A stretch of 64,000 bases of DNA from Ophiobolus disseminans (Eukaryota; Ascomycota; Dothideomycetes; Pleosporales; Phaeosphaeriaceae): NCBI GenBank assembly GCA_010093685.1, contig MU006219.1, forward strand, positions 1,011,531 through 1,075,530, in the 5' to 3' direction. A program made the translations under genes and the position numbers. Within the stretch, counting starts at the first letter, position 1, and the number at the start of each line of letters is the position of its first letter. Positions 32,005 through 44,023 of this stretch are shown piece after piece. The notes below the pieces were generated by a model, which was given only the letters and a program-made list of their open reading frames with translations, was not told where the DNA came from and did not search any database.

Positions 32005-33649
32005 GTTTCAGTTGGAAGTGTGAGTGTTGTGGTTGAGGTGAGGAACAAGCTCATAGTCTAAGGGAACATGGAGAGGGTGCTGTAAAAAGGCAGTGTTCGA
32101 ATGTTTTGCGCTGTTGATACCTACCTTGATATGAGAAGCGCGAGAAAAGTCCCGTCAAAAGAATCGCAGAAGGAATACACAATTCTTCATGACGGCAAAA
32201 GAAGAGCGAACTTCAAATTCGATTGAACCAACCTCGTGTGACGAATACGCCAAAAACTGTTGTGTGTGGGTAGGTAGTTATCCTTATTGCGGAGAACCCT
32301 CGGGTCGTCGGAGATAGCAGACAGTACTCTTCAACACACAAGCATCTGTCGCTGGTCGACCCCTAACCTTTCCATGTCTTGCATCTGCCTTACGAAATGA
32401 TTTCAACAGAGGATATGTAATCTTCTGTTATTTGTTCGCTACTATTGTTGAATGTGCAGGAGCAGACGACGTGTTTTGGAGACGCTGATCTCTAGGCTGT
32501 CGACATGCACTGCGCATGCGAAGCAACGTTTTCTGACTCTGAAATGCAATCGTCTCTCGATGTGCTGACGTAGTATAGTCGCGAATGGCTTGAGCACACG
32601 TGCGCCCTAAGCATACTTCGGACTCGTTATTTTGTTAGCAGACTTGGTTGCATACCTAGGTAGGTGGTTACCGCCCGACGCGATTTCGGCTGTTGTGCTC
32701 GGTTCCTGGGGTAAGCTCATCAAAACATTTGGCGCATCTTCACCGTTGGCCAGTGGAACGTTACACTGCTGTCGGCATGTGCGATTTACTCAAGTTTCCA
32801 GGATTGTAATCGACAGGTAACGGCACGAGGCGAGCGGTACCATGAATGCAATTACGCATCAGCCCATCTACCCGTGCTGCATCTCCAAAATAAACCACAT
32901 CATGGCTCACCAGTGACATGAGAGCGAGATGTCTTCCGTAAGCCGACAAAACCAACGCTGCATGTGCGGTCTAAGACTTTGGCGTTGTAGTGGAAGCTTT
33001 GGACTCCGTCCTGTGATGGTGTGCCCCGACTGCAGGGTGGTGGGCGAACTGCTATTTATACATCCGCAGCTAAATTCCGGGGTTTACTGCCGCAGACAAG
33101 CCGCGACCACAATTGCAACAACATTTCCGCTGGACAAGACGGATAATGTGGTCATGTGGTATGCTCAGAAATGAAGTCCAGTGTTGGAAGGGAATCATAA
33201 TAGCAGGCATTGATATGAAGCCCGAGGACAGCCTGTGTAGCCCCCAGATGCGGCCGGGACACCTGGTAAATATAGCCGCCGAGCTGTTCAAGGATCCCGC
33301 AGACAGTCCGCATCATGCAGCTGTCATTCGCTAGCCGTCAGAATCAAGCATCACAACCCCCAGCATCTATCCCTCTTGGAGTATAGACCCAGAAATCGAC
33401 TGCTTGGTTCGCATGCCACGGGCGGCCATGACACTGGCGACGACCACGAATGGCACGACCAACATGCGCATCTTCCCGTCTTCTTACGACTTTGCGGCAT
33501 CGCATGCGCCAGGGATCCCAACCTGTTGCGACCTCTGTGCGTCCGTGTGAGGTTTGTCACCTCTAGTGCCTCACGCCTCCAAGAATCACGCGAATCATTG
33601 CGAGCGCCTGCAGGCTTCGGGCGTGGGCCAACTTCTATACTTTGCCATC
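32005..33649. other. intergenic, about 1.6 kb
   Basis: Between the divergent BTB gene and the large Pro/Ser-rich gene. Short frames on both strands have no motif. It is probably promoter DNA for both genes plus untranslated leader of the downstream gene. Confidence 0.45.
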
Positions 33650-36600
33650 ATGTCTCAGGAAGGAGACTACTCGGTGTCGCGCTCCCTTCCACCACCCCCA
33701 CCGCCGCCGCAGACACCGAACTACCAGGCACCACAAATATCTCCACTCCGGCGCCTTGCGGTGCAACCTCCCCGACTGAGAACAGCCCTCGCACCGCAGC
33801 AAGGACCGCATAGCCAGTTGCACACTCCAGCCAGTGCCCCCCACTCCAACCTAGCCGTCCCGTACTCCCCCTACGTCGCTTCCTCGCCGTCGACGTATGC
33901 TCCTTCCCCCCTACCGCCTGCCTCTCCTATGGCGATGAGGAACTCCTCGGCTCCCTACAATCCGCAACAATGGAGCCGCAACGGGCCGGTGAACGGGCAG
34001 TATGCCCCCCACCCTGCTGTGCCAACGGCGACGCGATCTCAGAATGTCACGGGCATGGAAGGTCAGTAACGGACATAATCAGAAGTCGGGTGTGCTGTAC
34101 TGAAGATCCACAGCAGCGATGCCTTCCCCTCCCCCTCCCTACTCGCCGGCACAGGCTCAGAACATATCCCAGACCTTGACCCCGTCGCCGCAGCTGCAAG
34201 GCAATGCATTTGCCCTCAACCATCCTCCCCCACCGCCAATACCAACAAGTGCACCTTCCTCGGCACGCCCGATATCAGGTTACCAGAGTCGTCCTGGGTC
34301 TATGGTCATACCGTCAAGTGCAACAAGCATGACTTCAAATCCACAGTTTCCACCCCCGCCATCAAGAAACGGCACAGGAAGATCTGCTTCTCGTGACAAA
34401 CTTTCGTCCAAGTTTAGTCTGTCCTCGTTTAGGAACCGAAACAATGACCACAGCCCGGCACCGAGCGCTATCGAGTCGCTGCACATCCATACGTCGGATG
34501 CAATACAGCGGGCACCAGCCTCACCAGGACTGGTCGCGCAGCGGGCTGCTCCTCAGTATGATCTTCCAGCTCGCTATTGCCGCATCAACTAAAGTGAGGA
34601 TAGTTACCTGAACACCCCGCTTCCAGAGCGCCGATACAGCCCCGAACACGAGTCGCCGATAAGAGCGCCGGCTGCTCGACGAGCAGCATCGGCTGGTGTG
34701 TTAGGCCACGGCACTGAGATCAGGACGCCGATTGAACAATCTCCCCTTGTTGCACAGAGTGGCTGGGGTAGACACGCTCCGTTACCTCCACCACCTCCGG
34801 GTCCTCCACCAAGTAGCTCAAGGTCGCAAAGTGTGGGACCTGGAGGCGTCGCGCCTGTAGCAGAGTCAGTTCGTGAGCCAACGCGCCCCTCTGCTCCGCC
34901 AACACGGAGGCCGGGTCAAACCATGTTGACGCCCATTCCACCTACACCCTTGGGATGGCAAGAAGAACCTTCAGGCGATCGAACCAGGTCACCAGCAGCT
35001 CGTGGCCTACATATTGACACGAGTCCCAGGTCGATCCGTCAACATGAACATGATGCACCACCATCAGAAAGCGGCACGCTTTCCATTTCCTCCGGGCCCA
35101 CGGTCACCACATCCCAATCGAATGATACTCTCTATCGCACTCCATCAAAGCGTGACATCAGCGCTCGAGGCATTCGTGAACGTAGAAGCGAGAGTCGAGC
35201 CGCACGTGAGCGTGTCGAGCCAAGCAATAATCCGTGGGCACAAGACTTAGAAGCATCATCGGCAAAGCCTGCTAATCTCGACCTGGAAACTGGACTTGCT
35301 CGACGTGGTGCGGTTACCAAAAGCACACCCCGCAGTAGCGGAGCGATTCGATCACCGCGCAGTGGGCATCTTTTCAATGACCCGGGATCCTCAGACTCTA
35401 CACCTCGAATGGATGTGTATCAAAGAGCGGCCCCTCTGTCTGCTCCCACGCCGCCTTTCTCGCCAGGTACGGACAATCTCGATCGTCTCCATTCTCAGAA
35501 ACCTGTTGCTTCGCTTCCCTCCAAAGCCCTACCTACCCCACCAATACGCACCTATGCCGATGAAGATGGTACTATCCTGACCATTGAATCAGGTGTCTCC
35601 AACCGATCTATCTCACAAATGTCGATTCAGTCGATGCCTGGGGTCGACAGTTCGACTGCGAGCACGCCAAAACCAGCGACCCGTGATGCTTTCGCGCAAG
35701 CATCAACCGAGCGCCATCGTGTGTTTATCGAGAAAGAAATGGCAGCTGAGACAGACCAGGACAGACTGGAGTTGTTTGCCGAGTTCATCGTGACTGAATC
35801 CAGACTTCGTCGTGATCGCTACTCGAGTGCATTTGACTCAATGGCTGGCGACATTATGGATCTCACACGGGATCTCTGGCGTTCCCATGGAAATACGGGA
35901 CGAAGATCGGCCACCCCCAGTGCACAAAACACGCCTTCAATACTTAGTGGCCGAAGGTCACAAGCTTCTATAGCAGGCGGATCTCCTGATACTCGTCCTT
36001 CCAACTCGATGCCTACAACTGCCGCCAGTCCTGCATCATCCATGGGTAACTTCACTCCACACACAGAGCCTGCATCCCCATCTAGTGCATCAAGTCAGAA
36101 GGCTCGCGATGCAACCTGGAATAACAACTACCATCCTTCTCTCTCGCCGATTCCAAGCATGGCGATGAGCACCATCCCAGATGAACAAGACTCCAGAGGG
36201 CGATCAGCGAGTCGCTGGTGGGAGAGTGATACCGGCTCGTCTGCTGGTGGTGGCAGACGGTTGGAACGAAGCAAGCGAGAGTCAAAGTATATGAGTCTAC
36301 AGAAGGAAGCTCGTGAGAGTCTACAATGGGTTGGTGAGGACCAGCAGACACCAAAGCAGCGAGCAGGTTCCAGCAGCCGGCAAATGTACGGACCAGACGA
36401 ATACCCACCGGAAAAGGTTGGGTCGCACGAGGAGTTCCCACAACAATCACAACACTCGCATGGATACTACCAGACTAATACTCCCTCGAAGCCCGACCCA
36501 CGCAAACTTGACGTGTCGCGACTAGTCACGCTTCCACCGTCTTACCCACGCCATCACCCAGCCGTGAACAACAGTCATCCTGATCTGACAACAATCCGGA

Positions 36601-37781
36601 GTAGCCTTCGTACCATATCAGATCTGGAAGATGTTAAGAACACCAAGAATGCGTTCGCGGCCAAAATTGAGGCACGAAAGGAGCAGGAGAACACATCTCT
36701 CTCCGAGCGAAGGGCGGAGCTTCGCTACAACATCCAAGACAATGTTCGAACGGGTGTCATGACCTTTGCAGACGCCGCAAAGGCTGAAGCAGAGTTCGAT
36801 ATCCGCGAGAACCAGCGTGCGCAGGACGTGGTGCAGTGGGTATTCGATACATTCCAGACTGAGGTTGCTAACTCGCTCCACGCAATGTTCTGCGAGCGTA
36901 TCACACGGGTGTCGGCCTCGATGGAGCACCTCAAGGGAAGACTATCGAGCGAAGCGCAGGAAACCAATCCAAACCAAACACAAGAAGAGGGGGATGAGAA
37001 GCCCGAACTCCTGGAAATGCTGACTCTATTGAAGTGGCTGTTTGAGGCTCGCGAGCAGCTGCACAAGGAGTTGTTTGAACTGGAAGATGAGCGGAACGAT
37101 CTATACCGAGACATTATCGTACTTCCCTACGTCCAAGCAAAGAACGAACAAAAGGTCAAGGAGGCGATCTCGTTCTTCCGACGCGACGCACAAGACCGCA
37201 AAGTCACCTTTGAGAAAGACATTTTGAAACGGTACGAAGATGTCATGGGCGTCATTGAGCAAAATGTAACACGCGGTGTTGAGGCGCAACTGTCTGCGTT
37301 TTGGGATATTGCCCCTGGACTGCTTGCAATTGTGCAACAAGTGCCTCCGCGCCTGCAGAAGTTTGAGGTCCTTGTTCCGCCACAGGAGTATGAGGAGACG
37401 CCTGCGTACCACGATTTTCCGCTGCAGTACCTGTACAGCCTGCTTGCGCACGCAGGTCGGTCCGCGTACCAGTTCATTGAGTCACAGATCAACCTACTCT
37501 GTCTGCTGCACGAGGTGAAGACTGGCGTCATGACGGCGGGCTCGCGTTTGCTCGAGACACAGCGACTGCTTGAGGGTGAAGATCTAGCGGGTGTTGACCA
37601 GGAGATGAAGGCTATACGAGCAGACGAGGAGCGACGGCTGACAGACGATCTGAAAGAAAAGGTTGGTTTGGTCGAGAGTCAATGGAACGCAGCGCTCGGG
37701 CAGGGCTTGGAAGACTGCAAGACGAGGGTGCAGGACTACCTCACCGAGCAAGGTGGCTGGGACGACAGCCTGAGGGAATAG
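33650..37781 (+). CDS. large Pro/Ser-rich protein with C-terminal helical domain
   Basis: Exons 33650..34061, 34114..34555 and 34604..37781 encode 1343 aa. Intron 1 ends in CAGCAG, so two acceptors three bases apart are possible. Intron 2 is 48 nt (GTATGA donor, CAACTAA branch, GATAG). The first about 900 residues are low-complexity: proline runs (PPPPPPP near residue 15), Ser/Thr/Arg-rich segments and many SP/TP sites, which suggests disorder and phosphorylation. Residues about 950-1343 are charged and helical with coiled-coil character (ELEDERNDLYRDIIVLPYVQ, EQKVKEAISFFRRDAQDRK), including the LQYLYSLLAHAGRSAYQFI stretch. I do not recognise the family. A scaffold or polarity/cytoskeleton role would be a guess. 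Confidence 0.8.
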
Positions 37782-38829
37782 AGCTGGTGCACACGGTCAT
37801 GGTTGGTTTGAAACTTTCGCATTTGCAGCGAAACGATACCCGTTAAAAGATGTCTTGCGCGAGCTTAGCTACGGTGCTGTTTTTAGATGTAAATAGCATG
37901 GATGCGTTGTTGAGGCGCGATTGCTGCTGGTGGGAGCTTCATTGCTAGACACGGCTTGTTCGTTCCAACACTATTCTTCGGTGAAAAGTCTTGATTGAAC
38001 AAGCAACCAGAAGATCATACTACATTACATTCCATGGTGCATGCATATATCCGTTAGTGTAGTATCAGCCATGGATAGGCGGCACTGGCGCCCCTCTTCC
38101 AAGGTTCCGCGTCTCGCGTATTTAGCATGTGCTCAGGGTCCAACACCGCAGCATCGCAACAGCAGCAGAATTTGTGCGCCCCTGCTGGAGTTGCGGTAAG
38201 CAATACAGTGCAAAACAACTGTAGAAGGCGATGGGCGCGATCATCTGCAACTGCCTCTTTATTCCCACGTCTGCTGCCTCTGTCTGCACTGTTGCAGGGC
38301 TCTTTCTTTCACCGCTATCGATTGCGGCCGCCAAAACAGGTTAGCGCGCGCACAGGCCCGCTCTTGCCAGAATTTCTCCCACATACATAACGGCGTTCAC
38401 GACGCTCTCTCCTCCCCAAACGCTCAACCACCCAACTACACCCACCGCTTTCCCAGCCCCCGGTTCCCCAGCGGACCGCACATAACAGAAAAAGCAACAA
38501 AAAAATACAGAAAACCTCAAGAAAAGCCCCACGACGACCTCTGCCAACCCGCTCCTCGTCCGCCCACTGTCGCTTGCACCCCGACAGTCCTTCTTCGCGC
38601 TCACCCCCGCCTCTCGCCTGTAGAAGAAGTCGCGCGCTCGCCTGCCCGCTGTCTGGACCTTGCGTCGCCTGTATTACCTTCTCGCAACTTACTAGAAGTT
38701 CTCGAGGTGAGCTTAAACTTTTTTCTTGCTGAGCGAGTGCCGCACCTGCGCATGTCACCCCTGCGCCTTCCCGCCACGAACAACCCCTCCTCGCTCACCG
38801 CCCGACTAACACACGGCCAGATAGTCAAG
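37782..38829. promoter_or_regulatory. PAB1 promoter and 5' leader
   Basis: The left part is the 3' flank of the large gene. The right part carries the Pab1 leader: pyrimidine-rich DNA, an A-rich tract around 38487-38526 (AGAAAAAGCAACAAAAAAAT), and a predicted 5' UTR intron at 38707..38820. The transcription start is not visible from sequence. Confidence 0.5.
38707..38820 (+). other. predicted 5' UTR intron of PAB1
   Basis: GAG|GTGAGC donor at 38707, GACTAAC branch, and GGCCAG acceptor ending at 38820, nine bases before the ATG at 38830. The intron happens to be open in the Pab1 frame, which falsely extends the protein upstream. Confidence 0.65.
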
Positions 38830-41122
38830 ATGTCTTCCGAAGTCGCTAACTCGACCTCGCCCGTCCAGGACGGTGCTGACGCCAACGGCGCTCAAATCAA
38901 CACCAACGTCCCTGCGGCCACTAGCGATGCTCCCACCCCTACCTCTGGCCCTGCCCCCGCCCACCAGAACTCGGCCTCCCTCTATGTTGGCGAGCTTGAC
39001 TTCTCCGTCACCGAGGCCATGTTGTTCGAGCTGTTCTCGTCCATCGGCCAAGTCGCGTCGATCCGTGTCTGCCGTGACGCCGTCACCCGTCGCTCGCTCG
39101 GCTACGCCTATGTTAACTACAACAGCTCTGACGACGGCGAGAAGGCGCTCGAAGAGCTCAACTACACCGTCATCAAGGGCAAGCCGTGCCGCATCATGTG
39201 GTCGCAGCGCGACCCCGCTCTGCGCAAGACTGGCCAAGGCAATGTCTTCATCAAGAACCTCGACCACGCCATTGACAACAAGGCGCTCCACGACACCTTC
39301 GCTGCTTTCGGTAACATCTTAAGCTGCAAGGTCGCTCAGGACGAGCTCGGCAACTCCAAGGGCTACGGGTTTGTCCACTACGAGACTGCCGAGGCCGCCA
39401 ACAACGCCATCAAGCACGTCAACGGCATGTTGCTGAACGAGAAAAAGGTCTTCGTCGGCCACCACATTCCCAAGAAGGAGCGCATGAGCAAGTTCGAGGA
39501 GATGAAGGCCAACTTCACCAACATCTACGTCAAGAACATCGACACCGATGTGACTGACGACGAGTTCCGTGATCTCTTCGAGAAGCATGGAGACATCACC
39601 TCCGCGTCCATCGCCCGTGACGACCAAGGCAAGAGCCGCGGCTTCGGCTTTGTTAACTACATCCGCCACGAGGCTGCCTCTGTCGCCGTCGACACCCTGA
39701 ACGATACTGATTTCCATGGCCAGAAGCTCTACGTCGGCCGTGCCCAGAAGAAGCACGAGCGCGAGGAGGAGCTCCGCAAGCAGTACGAAGCTGCCCGCCT
39801 CGAGAAGCAGTCAAAGTACCAGGGCGTCAACCTCTACATCAAGAACCTCAACGACGATGTCGACGACGAGAAGCTCCGCGACATGTTCACTCCCTTCGGT
39901 ACCATCACCTCCGCCAAGGTCATGCGTGACGCCATGCCTGCCGAGCGCGCCGAGTCTCCGTCTGAGGACAAGAAGGAGGAAGAGAAAGAGGAGAAGAAGG
40001 ATGAGGATGAGGCCAAGGATGGCTCTTCAAGCGAGCAGAACGGCGAGGACACCAAGGCCGGCGACAAGGTCACCATCAAGGGCGAGAAGAAGATTCTCGG
40101 CAAGAGCAAGGGCTTCGGCTTCGTCTGCTTCAGCAACCCCGACGAGGCTACCAAGGCTGTAACCGAGATGAATCAGAAGATGATCGAGGGCAAGCCTCTC
40201 TACGTCGCCCTTGCTCAGCGCAAGGATGTTCGCAAGAATCAGCTTGAGGCTACCATTCAGGCCCGCAACCAGCTCCGCATGCAGCAACAGCAGCAGCAGC
40301 AGTTTGGAAACATCCCCCAGATGTTCATCGCCCCCGGTCAACAGCCCATGATGTACCCTCCTGGCGGTCGTGGCCAGATGCCATTCCCTGCTGGTATGCC
40401 TCCTCAGGGTGGCCGCGGTGGCTTCCCCGGTGGTCCTGGTGGCCGTGGCGGCCCAGGCGCTCAGCAAATCCCTCCCATGTACATGCCACCTGGCATGGCT
40501 CCCGGTGCTTTCCCGGGCGGTCCCTATGCTATGAACCAACAGTACATGCAGCTGGCACAGGCTGCCCAGCAGGCCATTGGTGGACGTGGCGCTGGCCGCG
40601 GTGCTCCATTGCCTATGCCTGGTATGCCCGGAGCTCAGATGCCCGGTATGCCTGGTATCCGTGGTGGACAGGGTGGCTTCCCTCAGGGTGCTGGTCGTGG
40701 TGGTGCTCCTCAAGGCCGCCCTGGTCAGCCTCCTATCCCTGGCTTCCCTCAGGGCGGTCGTCCTGGTGCCGGAGGTCCTGGTGTTGACATGAGCGTCCTT
40801 GGCGCTGCACCCCCTGGTCAGCAGAAGCAGATGCTCGGTGAAGCCCTCTACCCCAAGATCCACGAGATGCAGCCTGAGCTGGCTGGTAAGATCACCGGTA
40901 TGCTTCTGGAGATGGACAACAGCGAGTTGATCAACCTGTAAGTATCTTCCTGTCCCACTTGAACTCAGTTCAGTCACTAACTTGATTAGCACCTCGGACG
41001 AGTCTGCCCTCCGCGCCAAGGTCGACGAGGCTATGAGCGTCTATGACGAATACGTCAAGAACAAAGATGGTGAGGGTGAGAAGGAGGCCCCCAAAGAAGA
41101 GTCCAAAGATGAGAAGGCTTAA
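38830..41122 (+). CDS. PAB1: polyadenylate-binding protein, cytoplasmic and nuclear
   Basis: Exons 38830..40937 and 40990..41122 give 746 aa. Four RRMs are visible: RRM1 about 49-127 (SLYVGELDFSV, LGYAYVNY), RRM2 137-214 (GNVFIKNLDHAI, KGYGFVHY), RRM3 230-307 (TNIYVKNIDTDV, RGFGFVNY) and RRM4 333-465 (VNLYIKNLND, KGFGFVCF). RRM4 has a long Glu/Lys insertion, as in other filamentous ascomycetes. A Pro/Gly/Met/Gln-rich linker follows, then the C-terminal MLLE (PABC) domain about 650-735 (ALYPKIHEMQPELAGKITGMLLEM). It coats mRNA poly(A), bridges to eIF4G and controls tail length. The 52-nt intron near the end has GTAAGT/ATTAG borders. The ATG at 38830 was chosen because upstream sequence is a UTR intron. 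Confidence 0.96.
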
Positions 41123-41754
41123 ACTCCTCGTAGCCGCCGCCGAGTAGGGCTCGATGATTCGTGTCACTCTCGATCGGTAACTTCTCAAGGTGGTTTGATA
41201 CCTCCACATCACGACGGCGAATGGCGCACACGGTTCATGGTTTACGGTTTTCTCACGACAGGCGGACGGCTTTACGACTTCTCACACCCAAAAGTTCTGA
41301 CGATATCACAAGGCTGGCTCCACCTTTCCTCTTCCCCTCGACGTCCGAATCCTTAATTGGAACCTCGGCCATTACCATCTCGGTCTTCTGAGATGGATCT
41401 CTCCTTCACGCTTTCCTTGAAATGTTTTCTCTTGTATCATAAACAGCCACGTCTGCAACGACATGATAGCAGACGATCGATACCTCACAGCGGGCTTACG
41501 CATAGCCTGGCTTACGTTCGGAATAATGACGGTACACGTATGGTGGATGTGGAACAGACTCAGTGTGAGAATGGTGTGGCATGTATGTGGATCTGGTTCA
41601 GACTGGATAGTTCATGCGTGCTGGAGATGGCAGTTAGATCTTATGCATGTAGTAGATACTTGCCAATAGATCTTCGTACATTCACATTCCTGTTCTGTGT
41701 TACGAGTGTATGTTTGATCATCGCATCTGAATTCACATTGGGTATCACGGAATG
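41123..41754. other. convergent 3' flanks
   Basis: About 630 bp between the stop codons of PAB1 and the minus-strand hypothetical gene. It should contain both 3' UTRs. No gene is supported. Confidence 0.5.
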
Positions 41755-43088
41755 CTAACCTCCTCCCCCTCCGCCGCCTTCGCCTGCTTGCATGATGAAA
41801 TCTAGGACGGTATGTCGCTTCTCTTTCTCACTCCCTACCATGCACAAGGCTGTCGCTACTATCACTTGGTATAGGGTGCTCTTCTTCAACCTTGCTGTCT
41901 TGAAGCTCTCAGTCACGCTCTCAGTCGGTCCATCAACACTCTCGGCTTCCTCATCCTCAAACGGATCCTCTTCCAGCATTTCCGACATATATTCCTCACA
42001 CAGCCTCACCAACGCCATATCATACAACTCCAGCGTCCCACTCTTCATCTTCGCCACCGATGACGTGAATTTCCCCAGACAAACCTCGCGCCGCTGGTCC
42101 TTCTTCATCTCTTTCTCGTCGCCGGTATCCAACGGCAGTCTTGCAACAAGCTTGAGATGGTTGAAGCGCAACAACACGCCACAGCGTCGCGACTCCTTCA
42201 CCGTGCCTGTGCCTTTCCAGTGGAAATCTACGCCGCGGTACGTGAAATGGTAGCGTCGCGTCTGGAGCGAGAGCGGAGAACTCCAGCGCAGATGCACGAC
42301 TTCATCTGCGACGGCGGGTTGCGTTGGGGCTTTAGTGTCGAGGACATCAGGATCCATGGCTTCGCCTGTTGCGCGGCTGCGCTTTACGCATTGTACGTAT
42401 TCCTTCCCTGTTTCGCCCCACAGGCGCCACGTGCGCACCTTATAACCCTTGAGTTTATGCGCATCAGCCTTAAGAGCTTTTTTTTCGCCGCCGTTGTGTT
42501 TCCAGGCTACGACGCCGCGGGGGTCGAGCACGCCTGGCAGGCCGATAGACGGGCCGAGTTGGAGCTTGTATTCTTTCCAGAAGCAGCCAGGGTGTATGAG
42601 CACGGCGGGGGTGGTGCCGTGCTTGCTGTTGCCCGTGTAGAGAACGTGTGGTGGGATGTGGAATGCGAGGTAGGGGCGGTGGAGGAAGAAGGCGTTGTCG
42701 TTCGGGGCGGTTGGAGGGAGGCCTGAGGCTTTGCGCTCTTTTTGTTCGGCGCGGCGGGCTTTTAGTTGCTTGAGGGTAGGGCCGGTGCGGCGCTCTTTTG
42801 TGGGGTCGAGGGCGGGCGATATCACTTTGTAGCATTCTTTCTCGCCGTAGATGTGGAATGTTGAATGGCGATATGTGCTGTCGTCGTCCTCGTCGTCCTC
42901 GTCGTCGGTGCGGATACGAGCGACTTCAAGAACAGGTGGTTTTGATGGCAATTGTACAGTTTCAATTGTCTGTTCGAAATCAGTACTGTAACTGTGATGC
43001 GCCCGTGTTCATTGTGGCATACCTCGACTCTCGACTTCTCGTCCCCCTTATCGACCGAGCCGCGCTTGAATGCCTCCGTGGCAGCCAT
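41755..43088 (-). CDS. hypothetical protein with poly-Gly C-terminus
   Basis: Exons 43023..43088 and 41755..42969 encode 426 aa. The 53-nt intron (GTATGC donor, TACTGAT branch, GAACAG) joins SRVE to TIETVQLPSKPPVLEV. The N-terminus has an acidic run (DDEDDEDDD). The centre is rich in aromatic beta-strand-like segments (NAFFLHRPYLAFHIPPHVLY, YHFTYRGVDFHWKGTG), so a beta-barrel such as a tubby-like fold is conceivable but not shown. Charged helices follow, and the last residues are GEGGGGGGG. No known domain is recognised. A perfect hairpin lies 61 bp upstream of its start codon. Confidence 0.7.
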
Positions 43089-43148
43089 ATTTCTTGGTAC
43101 CTGTTGAGTCGATTGTGCTTAGAATTCCGCACTTCTAGCAGGATTCAG

Positions 43149-43191
43149 TATGAGAGCAACATTAAGCTACATTCTTAATGTTGCTCTCATA
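43149..43191. repeat. perfect 18-bp inverted repeat with 7-nt loop
   Basis: Left arm TATGAGAGCAACATTAAG (43149..43166), loop CTACATT, right arm CTTAATGTTGCTCTCATA (43174..43191). The arms are exact reverse complements. It lies between a minus-strand gene's start (43088) and the 3' end of the next minus-strand gene (43290), so it could act as a hairpin in either transcript. Confidence 0.9.
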
Positions 43192-43289
43192 GTCACAAGC
43201 TTCCAGATATTCTTGAGGGGGTTGTCGCCAAGGCTCGCTCAGCCTCCACCAAAACCATCGCATTGCTCGTGTTGATCATTCGCGGGCAA

Positions 43290-43802
43290 TCAATCGTCCA
43301 GACGCGTGATTTTGGAAAGATACGTGGTGGTTTCATTGGCTGTGGAACTGAAACTAGTAGTGAAGAGTCAAGGCAGAATGTAAGGCGTTTTTGTGGTGCT
43401 ATGGTTCACTTACGCTGCACATCCCAACATTGATGCACAGTTGTAAACAATTTCAGTCTCGTCTATACTGAGCAAAGATATTACCTTCTTGAGGTACTGA
43501 GCGCCTTCGCCTGGAGCTCGCCGAAAGCAGGTTATGTTCATTGGACTCCAGCTGAGAAGCATCGGTACGTTGTCAGGAAGCATCCGAGACGACGTACACA
43601 AGTCTCGCAGTATCCGAGCCGTGTGGAGGTACATGAGTTCGGCCCGGAGAATCACTACACTCGTTGATGGCAGGTAATTCAAGGGCGTTACACTGCACGT
43701 ACTGGGCGGAAGCTCACTAAATGCACTCAGCGTGGGTACACGTCGCAATACTTGGCACCGCCATGCCTTGGGTAGATCGAGACTGTGGTACTGAGACGCC
43801 AT
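43290..43802 (-). CDS. small hypothetical protein
   Basis: Exons 43414..43802 and 43290..43347 give 148 aa. The first frame starts at an ATG (MASQYHSLDLPKAWRCQVLR) and runs to a GTAAGT donor; a 66-nt intron with TTTCAG acceptor leads to ASTANETTTYLSKITRLDD. A second acceptor ten bases further would end the protein almost at once. No domain is recognised. It contains several Cys and Ser residues and no signal peptide. The proper splice sites favour a real gene, but codon support is modest. Confidence 0.4.
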
Positions 43803-44023
43803 ACTGCTGTGAACGCCGAAGTGAGTGAAAGAAGGGGGAAATGTTCTGACGAACAGGTGGGCCTCGGGGTAGCGTTATCGATAAGAAAGGCGCTAAACAT
43901 CAGCCTTATGGCGGAATTTGGCCACCAGACATATGCTAATGACTTGAATGATCTTTTCTTCTCATCCCAGCATTTCTTTTGACATCTCCTTATCTCGCAT
44001 TGTCAGCGTCCAGCGTCATCTGT

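Noticed and set aside
38707..38829. N-terminal extension of Pab1
   Set aside because: Begins at a GTG that is the donor of a predicted 5' UTR intron.
40027..41019. 330-codon open frame antisense to PAB1
   Set aside because: It mirrors the codon bias of the strongly biased PAB1 coding strand and has no domain; a shadow frame.
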